Source: CALNZV01 sp942491115 (lineage in GTDB: Bacteria; Desulfobacterota; Desulfobacteria; Desulfobacterales; UBA5852). Taken from it: a stretch of DNA of 64,000 nucleotides. The notes below the pieces were generated by a model. The model was not told the DNA's origin and made no database searches. It was given only the letters and a program-made list of their open reading frames with translations. Within the stretch, counting starts at the first letter, position 1; each line of letters begins with the position of its first letter. This document shows, in pieces, positions 28,006 to 35,209 of the stretch. The stretch lies in contig CALNZV010000020.1 of NCBI GenBank assembly GCA_942491115.1, forward strand, positions 1,116,001 to 1,180,000, written 5' to 3'. The position numbers and the translations under genes are program-made.

Positions 28006-29588
28006 CACGGCTCTCCTCGGTTTACCGGCGGGGCGTCGGCTTCAAGATTCAAAAACCCGCAATGGAGGGCCTCCTGCAATTCCGCCTGAACCATGGGCAT
28101 TTCCCATAGCAGGGGATAGAGCCCTTTCCAGCGCTCCCGGATGAAAGACCTGGCGTCCGCGAGCCCCTCGGATCCGGACCGCTCATTGCGATCGTAGAGA
28201 TATGCCAACGCCCGCAGACTGCAGTAGGCACCCTGACAGGGGCCTTTGCCAAGGCGGCTCCTTAATCCGATAGCCTTTAAGCTTGTCAGTGAACCGGCCG
28301 CCTTCAGGGGGGCCACGATGGCGTCGATTACGCTCCCGGGAACCATTTCGCATTCGCATAAAAGGGCTTCATTCACCCGAGCCCCGGAAAGCCATTGGTT
28401 GGGGGCCGCGCCCGGTGTTGTCCAATGCCCTTCAGCCGTATTGGGGAGCATCCGGGTTCGGGTAAGGCACAGGGCGTCGACACGGATTTTTCCACAAACC
28501 AGGTCGGCGGTCTTCTCCGCCATCAGGCGATAGGTGGTTAGTTTCCCACCGGTGATTGTGACCAGATTGTTGACTCCGTGTTCCCCGTGGTCTATCAGGA
28601 CAAATCCCCGGCTGACACACCGATCATTGCAACTGTCCGAAAGATTGATCAAGGGGCGGACTCCGCAGTAGGCCCTGATATAACGGGTGGTTGCCAGAGA
28701 AGGAATCATTGCAGCCCCCTCCTCGATGATGGCGTCGACTTCGTTGACTTGAGGCCGGGTGTCGTCGGGGGTGGGAATCCGGACGGAGGTGGTCCCCAAG
28801 ATTGATGTGGTACCGCCGGGAACCAGGATATCTCCGTCAGTGGCCCGCCGAAGCCGATTGATGACCCGGTGGGCGATCCGTTCCTGGGTGACCAGGAGAC
28901 TGCCTTTCGAATAGACCATGGGAAGAGTGATGCCTGCCATGGCCGTGATTTCTCCGGCCCAGGCACCGGCTGCGTCAACGATGCATTGGGCCTCGATGAC
29001 GATGGCCTCCTCGGAGGGGCTTTGCCGAAGGTGTGTTCTGCAGACGCGGCCGCCGGCGATGTCGAAACCGACGACACGGGTGTGACGAAGAATTTGTGCC
29101 CCATGGCGTCGGGCGTCGGCGGCGTTGTCCAGGGACAGGCGGAAAGGATCGATGGCGGCATCCCCGACCCGATAAGCGGTAATGAGATCCGGAGACAGGC
29201 AGGGCTCCATGTCGATGGCCACTCCTGGATCGATCGCTTCCACCGACAAGCCGCATCCCTCACACAGACCGGGGAAATCGGCAATATAGCGTTCGTCGTC
29301 CCCCTGGACGGCGACAAAGAGTCCTCCGGTGTCCTCGATGCAATGGGGGGCGAGGCGTCGGAGGGCTAAAGCCTCGTCTCGGCATTCCTTCGCCGCTTCG
29401 GGGTCTGAGGCCACATAACGGGCGCCGCTGTGCAGAAGACCGTGGTTGCCCCCCGAGGCTCCGGCATTGAAGTCGCCCTTTTCCACGAGAATGCAGGACA
29501 CGCCTCTTAACGACAGATCTCTCGCCAACCCCGTGCCGGTGGCCCCACCGCCGATAATCAGTACTTGAGTCGTTTGCGGTTGTCCCAT
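28005..29588 (-). CDS. glpA: Anaerobic glycerol-3-phosphate dehydrogenase subunit A
   Basis: 527-residue catalytic FAD subunit oxidising sn-glycerol-3-phosphate to dihydroxyacetone phosphate. The FAD motif is GGGATGTG at 13-20, followed by the DAO-family GASGGNHGLLHSGARY region. The C-terminal BFD-type domain keeps its four cysteines (Cys411, Cys413, Cys451, Cys456), so a [2Fe-2S] cluster is likely, as in anaerobic GlpA and unlike aerobic GlpD. It is the first gene of the minus-strand glp operon and diverges from glpR across a 325-base gap that holds an operator-like near-palindrome. Confidence 0.95.
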   Translation of the reverse strand: MGQPQTTQVLIIGGGATGTGLARDLSLRGVSCILVEKGDFNAGASGGNHGLLHSGARYVASDPEAAKECRDEALALRRLAPHCIEDTGGLFVAVQGDDERYIADFPGLCEGCGLSVEAIDPGVAIDMEPCLSPDLITAYRVGDAAIDPFRLSLDNAADARRHGAQILRHTRVVGFDIAGGRVCRTHLRQSPSEEAIVIEAQCIVDAAGAWAGEITAMAGITLPMVYSKGSLLVTQERIAHRVINRLRRATDGDILVPGGTTSILGTTSVRIPTPDDTRPQVNEVDAIIEEGAAMIPSLATTRYIRAYCGVRPLINLSDSCNDRCVSRGFVLIDHGEHGVNNLVTITGGKLTTYRLMAEKTADLVCGKIRVDALCLTRTRMLPNTAEGHWTTPGAAPNQWLSGARVNEALLCECEMVPGSVIDAIVAPLKAAGSLTSLKAIGLRSRLGKGPCQGAYCSLRALAYLYDRNERSGSEGLADARSFIRERWKGLYPLLWEMPMVQAELQEALHCGFLNLEADAPPVNRGEP

Positions 29589-29913
29589 TTAGACGGCACC
29601 TCTGTCAGAATGGTTGGGGTGGATCTCCGATGAGAAGGAACAGGGATGGCGGACGGGCGATCGTAAGGCGATTGGGGTGACTGAGTCGACGTGGGATGTT
29701 CAAAATCATTCACCGGCATGATGGGATTTTCACTTGAGAAAGGGCCGGTCCGATGTTAACTTAAGGTATTAATGGGTATTCTGGCTCTTTCTATCATTTG
29801 TCCCCCTATCATGACTGGCAGATGTTGTCACTTATATTTTCATAATTCAACAAACATTGGTTTATTAATTCGTTTTCGCTCATATGCTGCCTGGTACGGA
29901 CTCTGGAGGCGTC
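29589..29913. promoter_or_regulatory. Divergent control region between glpA and glpR
   Basis: The 325-base gap is GC-rich on the glpA side and becomes AT-rich from about 29755 to 29880. It should hold promoters for both directions, but I find no convincing -35/-10 pair. An operator-like near-palindrome lies at 29727-29742, and a TTTTCG half-site at 29873-29878. No small gene or terminator is visible. Confidence 0.55.
29727..29742. promoter_or_regulatory. Candidate GlpR operator, copy 1
   Basis: TTTTCACTTGAGAAAG agrees at 12 of 16 positions with the perfect palindrome TTTTCGATTGCGAAAA at 30817-30832 ahead of the transporter. Both lie next to glycerol genes. DeoR-family GlpR proteins bind short inverted repeats with TTCG-type arms, so this is a plausible weaker site controlling glpA or glpR. 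Confidence 0.42.
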
Positions 29914-30777
29914 ATGGCTACCGACGACCCGTTGATGGCTCGGCTTTCCGAAAGCAAGAGTGGGAGCCCTGAAAGGGGGGCTCGGGTAAAGGCCGGCAAG
30001 GCGAAATCGGTGTCGCGCCGCCAGGCCCATATCGTCGAGCGCATTCGCAGCAAAGGCTTCGTCAGCATCGACGGCCTCGCCAGGGAATTCAGGCTTACCC
30101 CCCAGACGATTCGCCGAGACATCAATACCCTTGCCAACGAAGGGCTTGTCCGACGATATCACGGTGGTGCCGGGATGGTGACCACGATCGAGAATGTGGC
30201 CTATTCCGACCGCCAGATCCTATGCCTGAAGGAAAAGCAGCGGATAGCACGAATGGCCGCCCGTCACATACCCCACAAAGCCTCCCTGTTTATCAACATC
30301 GGCACCACGACAGAGGAGGTGGCCAAGGCCCTGTCCCATCATACCCACATGCGGATCATCACCAACAACCTCAATGTCGCCTCCATCGTCAGCGGAAACG
30401 ACAGTTTTGAAGTCATTGTCACCGGGGGCGTCGTTCGCAGCCGCGACCGGGGCATCATCGGCGAGGCGACGATTGATTTCATCAACCAGTTCAAGGTGGA
30501 CGTCGGCATCATTGGTATCAGTGGCATCGACTATGACGGTACCCTCCTTGATTTCGACTATCGTGAGGTTCGGGCTGCCAGGGCCATCATCGATAATTCC
30601 CGGCGGGTGTTCCTGGTGACGGACCATACCAAATTTGGTCGAAACGCCATGGTCAGATTAGGCAACATTGCTGAAATTGATGCCCTTTTTACGGACCGAT
30701 ATCCACCCCAGCCCCTTCTCGAAGTGCTGGAGAGGGACGAGATCCAACTGTTCGTGTCCGGCAAGGGAAATGAATGA
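29914..30777 (+). CDS. glpR: DeoR-family transcriptional regulator, glycerol-3-phosphate repressor type
   Basis: 287-residue DNA-binding regulator. The N-terminal winged helix (IVERIRSKGFVSIDGLAREF, then LTPQTIRRDINTLANEGLVRR) is the DeoR signature, and the C-terminal DeoRC sensor domain has INIGTTTEEVAKAL, ITNNLNVA, VTGGVVRSRDRGIIG and the VTDHTKFGR motif. The frame is open from an ATG at 29884, but GGAGG four bases before the ATG at 29914 favours the shorter form. Its position between the glp dehydrogenase operon and the glycerol transporter makes glycerol-3-phosphate the likely effector. Candidate operators lie on both sides of the gene. Confidence 0.9.
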   Translation: MATDDPLMARLSESKSGSPERGARVKAGKAKSVSRRQAHIVERIRSKGFVSIDGLAREFRLTPQTIRRDINTLANEGLVRRYHGGAGMVTTIENVAYSDRQILCLKEKQRIARMAARHIPHKASLFINIGTTTEEVAKALSHHTHMRIITNNLNVASIVSGNDSFEVIVTGGVVRSRDRGIIGEATIDFINQFKVDVGIIGISGIDYDGTLLDFDYREVRAARAIIDNSRRVFLVTDHTKFGRNAMVRLGNIAEIDALFTDRYPPQPLLEVLERDEIQLFVSGKGNE

Positions 30778-30796
30778 GTCCGGTTCTTTTCAAAAA

Positions 30797-30825
30797 TTGA
30801 CATTCATTTTATGTGGTTTTCGATT
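30797..30825 (+). promoter_or_regulatory. Predicted promoter of the glycerol ABC operon
   Basis: TTGACA at 30797-30802 is a consensus -35 box. After 17 bases comes TCGATT (30820-30825), a weak -10 that lies inside the operator palindrome at 30817-30832. A repressor bound there would block the promoter. The weak -10 lowers certainty. Confidence 0.42.
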
Positions 30826-30832
30826 GCGAAAA
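30817..30832. promoter_or_regulatory. Candidate GlpR operator, copy 2 (perfect palindrome arms)
   Basis: TTTTCG and CGAAAA are exact inverted repeats around ATTG. The site is about 90 bases before glpS and overlaps the predicted -10 region. A related sequence occurs before glpA and glpR at 29727. The arm sequence resembles the TTCG-type half-sites of DeoR-family regulators. Confidence 0.55.
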
Positions 30833-30922
30833 AAAACTGCCAGTGGTAATTCATCATCGGTTGAGGGGCCTGCTATTTTCTTGCCGTGCCGTTTCACTGG
30901 CTAACCTGACGGAGAGCTGATC

Positions 30923-31996
30923 ATGGGTCTGTCGCTTCGCAACGTCGTCAAGACGGTCGGTCGTGAAACCCATCTGTATGATATTACCCATGAATTCATC
31001 GGGGGATCGGTCAATGTGATCCTTGGCCGAACCCTGGCAGGGAAGACCTCTCTGCTGCGGTTGATGGCGGGCCTGGACCGGCCCACTCAGGGCAGCATCA
31101 TCGTCAACGGCGAGAACGTCACCGGGGTAAAGGTCCGCAAGCGCAGCGTTGCCATGGTGTATCAGCAGTTTATCAACTACCCGTCCCTCACTGTTTACCG
31201 CAATATCGCCTCTCCTCTCAAAATCGCCGGTCTCGATCCATCGGAAATCGACCGGCGGGTCCGGGATGCCGCCGGCCTTCTCCATATCGATCACCTTCTG
31301 GAACGCCTGCCGGCAGAGCTCTCCGGAGGGCAGCAGCAGCGGACGGCCATCGCACGCTCTCTAGTTAAAGATGTCGACCTCCTGCTGCTTGACGAACCCC
31401 TGGTGAATCTGGACTATAAACTGCGGGAGGAGTTGCGGGAAGAGCTCAGGCAAATATTCAGCGAACGGGATGCCATTGTCGTTTACACCACAACGGAGCC
31501 TGCCGAAGCCCTGATGCTGGGGGGGAACATCCTGGTCATGGATGAGGGTCGGCTTCTTCAGATCGGGCCCTCCGCCGATGTGTACCGCCGGCCCGGAACC
31601 ATCAAGGTGGCGGAGGTATTCAGTGACCCCCCCATCAACTTCATGGAGGGTCGGATAAAGGATCGGGAGGCGGTTCTCTGCGGCACTATCCGCCTCCCTC
31701 TATCCGGCCATTTAGAACCCGTGGCCGAGGGCCCTTATGTTTTCGGGGCCCGGTCCAATCACTTGTCCCTCTCTCGCCGCTCCGCATCGGATACCGAAAC
31801 GGTCGTGACCGTGGAACTGGCGGAGGTCAACGGTTCTGAAACCTATGTTCACACCCGGTTTAACGGCACGGCCCTGGTGGTTCAGGAAGACGGCATCTCC
31901 AAGCAGAGAATCGGCAGCCGGATTCCGATTTTTATCAATCCCAGCTACCTTCTGGTGTTTAGCCCCACTGGTGAGCTGGTCGCATCGCCGGGCTGA
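30923..31996 (+). CDS. glpS: Glycerol ABC transporter ATP-binding protein GlpS-like
   Basis: 357-residue ATPase of the MalK/UgpC-like (CUT1) class, first gene of a glycerol importer like that described genetically in Rhizobium leguminosarum. Walker A is an unusual GRTLAGKTS at 35-43, the signature LSGGQ is intact at 133-137 and Walker B LLLLDEP ends at 159. The switch (H-loop) histidine expected in a YVTHDQ-like segment is replaced: residues 188-193 read YTTTEP with Thr191. A C-terminal TOBE-like domain (about 240-357) follows. Because its partner GlpT lost the signature but kept the switch histidine, the pair likely has one working and one degenerate ATP site. Confidence 0.9.
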   Translation: MGLSLRNVVKTVGRETHLYDITHEFIGGSVNVILGRTLAGKTSLLRLMAGLDRPTQGSIIVNGENVTGVKVRKRSVAMVYQQFINYPSLTVYRNIASPLKIAGLDPSEIDRRVRDAAGLLHIDHLLERLPAELSGGQQQRTAIARSLVKDVDLLLLDEPLVNLDYKLREELREELRQIFSERDAIVVYTTTEPAEALMLGGNILVMDEGRLLQIGPSADVYRRPGTIKVAEVFSDPPINFMEGRIKDREAVLCGTIRLPLSGHLEPVAEGPYVFGARSNHLSLSRRSASDTETVVTVELAEVNGSETYVHTRFNGTALVVQEDGISKQRIGSRIPIFINPSYLLVFSPTGELVASPG

Positions 31997-32023
31997 TATC
32001 GCCCGTTCATCCTGGAGGAAGTC

Positions 32024-33133
32024 ATGGCCAGAATCGAGCTGAAGGGAATCGCCCATACCTACGATTCGCGCCCGGGGGCGTCTTCGACATATGCCCTGAA
32101 GAAGATCGATACGATCTGGCAGGACGGTGGAGCCTATGCGCTGCTGGGGCCTTCCGGATGCGGAAAGACGACGCTGCTCAATATCATCTCCGGCCTTCTC
32201 AAGCCCAGCCATGGCCAGGTGCTCTACGACGGCAGGGACGTGACCGCGTTGCCGCCGGAAAAGCGCAATATTGCCCAAGTGTTTCAGTTCCCGGTGCTCT
32301 ACGACACCATGACCGTCTTCGAGAACCTGGCCTTTCCCCTGCGGAATCGGAAAATTTCCGAAACCGATGTGGGCAAGCGGGTCCATGAGGTCGCGGAAAT
32401 GCTGGAGCTCGACGATGTGATTCAGAAGCGGGCCAGTGGGCTGTCCGCCGATGCCAAACAGAAAATCTCCCTCGGCAGGGGGCTTGTGAGAAGCGATGTG
32501 TCTGCCATTCTCTTCGATGAGCCTTTGACGGTCATCGATCCTCATTTGAAATGGCTTTTACGTAGAAAAATCAAACAAATACACGAGCAATTCAATATCA
32601 CCATGGTGTATGTGACCCACGACCAGGTGGAGGCCCTCACCTTCGCCGATCAGGTCATGGTGATGTACGAAGGCGAACTGGTTCAGATCGGGACGCCGGA
32701 GGACTTGTTCGAGGATCCGAAACACCGGTATGTGGGTTATTTCATCGGCAGTCCCGGGATGAATTTCCTGCCGTGCTCTCTCGAGGGCGACACTGCCAGG
32801 GTCAATGGGTTTTCGATCAGGCTGGCGAATGCCCCCACTTCCGAAGGACGCAGGGTTCAAGGCGATTTCGAACTGGGCATCCGTCCCATGCACTTGGAGG
32901 CCCACGGGAGCCCCGTCGACGGAGGTATCCCGGTGGAGATCCGGAGCGTTGAGGATCAGGGCAGTTTCCGAATTCTTACGGTGTCCCTTTCCGGTCACAC
33001 CCTGAAGGCCAGGCTGCCCGAAGAGAAGCCGGTTCCGGAAAACCAGGCATGGCTGGTCTTTCCGCCGTCCCGGACTAAGCTTTATGCCGACGGGCGGCTG
33101 GTCGAAGCCTCTAAGGAGCAGCGCGATGGATAA
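32024..33133 (+). CDS. glpT: Glycerol ABC transporter ATP-binding protein GlpT-like
   Basis: 369-residue CUT1-type ATPase, partner of GlpS; not the GlpT antiporter of E. coli. Walker A GPSGCGKTT is at 42-50, the Q-loop QVFQFP at 85-90, Walker B ILFDEP at 162-167 and the switch His199 in YVTHDQ. The ABC signature is degenerate: residues 140-146 read LSADAKQ instead of LSGGQ. A C-terminal TOBE-like domain (about 245-360) follows. It lies 27 bases after glpS, with a ribosome site GGAGG, and its last 8 bases overlap the glpP start. Confidence 0.9.
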   Translation: MARIELKGIAHTYDSRPGASSTYALKKIDTIWQDGGAYALLGPSGCGKTTLLNIISGLLKPSHGQVLYDGRDVTALPPEKRNIAQVFQFPVLYDTMTVFENLAFPLRNRKISETDVGKRVHEVAEMLELDDVIQKRASGLSADAKQKISLGRGLVRSDVSAILFDEPLTVIDPHLKWLLRRKIKQIHEQFNITMVYVTHDQVEALTFADQVMVMYEGELVQIGTPEDLFEDPKHRYVGYFIGSPGMNFLPCSLEGDTARVNGFSIRLANAPTSEGRRVQGDFELGIRPMHLEAHGSPVDGGIPVEIRSVEDQGSFRILTVSLSGHTLKARLPEEKPVPENQAWLVFPPSRTKLYADGRLVEASKEQRDG

Positions 33134-33998
33134 ATGGGAAGACAATCGAGCCTGGTTTCTGGTGCTGCCGGTGTTCGTGGTCGTCGCCTTCAGCGCCATC
33201 ATTCCATTGATGACCGTGGTTAATTTTTCCGTTCAGGATATCTTCGGACCCGGCCAGCGAGTGTTTGTGGGTTCCGAGTGGTTCAAGGAAGTGTTGAGCG
33301 ACACTCGTCTCCACGACGCCCTCTTGCGCCAGTTTCTTTTTTCCGGTCTGGTGCTTCTGATCGAGATTCCCCTCGGGGTCCTCATTGCCCTGGCCATGCC
33401 CAAGAAAGGCTGGGGGGTTTCCGTCAGCCTCGTGACCCTGGCCATCCCTCTTCTGATTCCCTGGAATGTGATCGGAACCATCTGGATCATCTTCACCCGC
33501 CCCGACATCGGCCTGTTCGGCGCGGTGATCAATCATCTGGGGCTCGGCTTCGATCACACGGCATCTCCACTGGACGCCTGGATCACACTGTTGCTGATGG
33601 AAGTCTGGCATTGGACCCCTCTGGTCGCCCTCCTGGCCTATGCGGGGCTCAGGGCCATCCCGGAGGCCTATTTCCAGGCGGCCAAAATCGACGGGGCTTC
33701 GGCCTGGGCCACCTTCCGATACATCCAGCTGCCTAAGATGCGCGGGGTGTTGACCATCGCTGTCCTACTCCGGTTCATGGACAGCTTTTTGATTTATGCC
33801 GAACCCTTCGTTCTGACCGGAGGCGGACCCGGCAACGCCACCACCTTCCTGTCTATTTACCTGGTCAAGATCGCCGTCGGCCAGTTCGATCTCGGGCCGG
33901 CCGCCGCTTTTTCCCTGGTCTATTTCCTCATCATCCTGCTGTTCAGCTGGCTCTTCTACCAGGCGCTGCAAAATGTCGGAAAGGGGGACAAGACATGA
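33126..33998 (+). CDS. glpP: Glycerol ABC transporter permease GlpP-like
   Basis: 290-residue inner-membrane permease with about six helices. Its EAA loop reads EAYFQAAKIDGASAWATFRY (near residues 180-199), the contact point for the ATPases. It is related to the MalF/UgpA permeases. The frame is open 14 codons further upstream, but AAGGAG precedes the ATG at 33126, so the start overlaps the end of glpT by 8 bases. The stop codon overlaps the glpQ start (ATGA), which indicates coupled translation of the two permeases. Confidence 0.92.
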   Translation: MDKWEDNRAWFLVLPVFVVVAFSAIIPLMTVVNFSVQDIFGPGQRVFVGSEWFKEVLSDTRLHDALLRQFLFSGLVLLIEIPLGVLIALAMPKKGWGVSVSLVTLAIPLLIPWNVIGTIWIIFTRPDIGLFGAVINHLGLGFDHTASPLDAWITLLLMEVWHWTPLVALLAYAGLRAIPEAYFQAAKIDGASAWATFRYIQLPKMRGVLTIAVLLRFMDSFLIYAEPFVLTGGGPGNATTFLSIYLVKIAVGQFDLGPAAAFSLVYFLIILLFSWLFYQALQNVGKGDKT

Positions 33999-34798
33999 GG
34001 ATCAGGCTTCGAACCATCGGTCTTCTCTTCTACTTCGTATTGCTCATGCTTCCGATCTACTGGATGCTGAACATGTCCCTGCGGACCAATGCGGACATCC
34101 TCGGCACCTTCGCTCTTTACCCGTCCGCACCGACCCTATCCAACTACGCCAAAATTTTTACAGATGCCTCCTGGTATTCCGGGTACATCAATTCCATCCT
34201 TTACGTGAGCATCAACACCCTGATCTCTCTGGTCACGGCGCTTCCGGCGGCCTATGCTTTCTCTCGCTACCGCTTCATCGGTGACAAACACATCTTCTTC
34301 TGGCTGCTGACCAACCGGATGGCCCCTGCCGCGGTTTTTCTGCTGCCCTTCTTTCAGCTGTATTCGACTTTCGGCCTGATCGACACCCACATCGCAGTGG
34401 CTTTGGCCCACTGCCTGTTCAACGTGCCGCTGGCCGTATGGATTCTGGAGGGGTTCATGTCGGGGATTCCCAGGGAGATCGATGAGACGGCCTATCTGGA
34501 CGGCTACACTTTCCCCCGGTTTTTCATCACGGTTTTCCTACCGCTGATCAGAGCCGGTGTGGGGGTGACGGCCTTTTTCTGCTTCATGTTCTCATGGGTG
34601 GAGCTGCTTCTGGCCAGAACCCTCACCACGACGAATGCCAAACCCATCGCTGCCACCATGACACGGACGGTGAGCGCTACGGGCCTCGACTGGGGACTTT
34701 TGGCCGCGGCGGGCATTCTGACGATCGTTCCGGGTGCCCTGGTCATCTGGTTCGTCCGGAACCACATGGCCAAGGGCTTTGCTCTGGGGCGGGTCTAA
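33995..34798 (+). CDS. glpQ: Glycerol ABC transporter permease GlpQ-like
   Basis: 267-residue permease of the MalG/UgpE type with about six helices, forming the channel with GlpP. The EAA loop is REIDETAYLDGYTFPRFF near residues 158-175. Other typical parts are the N-terminal helix LLFYFVLLMLPIYWML and a C-terminal helix ending in VRNHMAKGFALGRV. It begins by ATGA overlap with glpP. The symbol follows the rhizobial glp transporter and does not mean glycerophosphodiester phosphodiesterase. Confidence 0.92.
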   Translation: MRIRLRTIGLLFYFVLLMLPIYWMLNMSLRTNADILGTFALYPSAPTLSNYAKIFTDASWYSGYINSILYVSINTLISLVTALPAAYAFSRYRFIGDKHIFFWLLTNRMAPAAVFLLPFFQLYSTFGLIDTHIAVALAHCLFNVPLAVWILEGFMSGIPREIDETAYLDGYTFPRFFITVFLPLIRAGVGVTAFFCFMFSWVELLLARTLTTTNAKPIAATMTRTVSATGLDWGLLAAAGILTIVPGALVIWFVRNHMAKGFALGRV

Positions 34799-34825
34799 CG
34801 GCATAGAGAAAGGAACGGGGCGAGA

Positions 34826-35104
34826 ATGTCTCTGGAATGGATGGCCTGGACGCCCATAACGGCCGGCTTTTTCATCGTCATTTTTTTGGTGCTGGTGGCC
34901 ATGACCGTCTGGCAGGTGGTTTCACCCACCGTCGAACGGAAAGGGTTCCTGCCGATGCGCACCACCCGGGGGGACCGACTTTTCATTGGATTGCTTGGCA
35001 GCGCATATATTTACCTGGCCTGGCTGGGGATGACGGATTGGAGTTTGTGGCTCGCCTTGCCCCTTTCGCTGGTTTTTCTCGTGATTGTCATTGCCTTCGG
35101 ATAG
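34826..35104 (+). CDS. Small DUF2160 membrane protein of the glycerol transporter operon
   Basis: 92-residue protein with two to three membrane helices: ITAGFFIVIFLVLVAMTVW near the start, a central LFIGLLGSAYIYLAWLG segment and a C-terminal LPLSLVFLVIVIAFG. This is the DUF2160 family, which is typically found inside glycerol-type ABC operons between permease and binding-protein genes. Its role is unknown; an accessory subunit or assembly factor of the permease is plausible. GAAAGGA occurs upstream of the ATG. Confidence 0.8.
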   Translation: MSLEWMAWTPITAGFFIVIFLVLVAMTVWQVVSPTVERKGFLPMRTTRGDRLFIGLLGSAYIYLAWLGMTDWSLWLALPLSLVFLVIVIAFG

Positions 35105-35209
35105 ACGATTGTTGACACCGGCAGTTCCTATCCGACGGCGGTTTGGCGGTTCGAAAGGAAAGGGGGCCAGGGCGTTTAGGGGGAAACCGAAAACGGATCG
35201 GGAGGACAC

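Noticed and set aside
29884..29913. Upstream ATG as start of glpR
   Set aside because: No ribosome site precedes it, while GGAGG lies just before the ATG at 29914 and the extra residues are not family-like.
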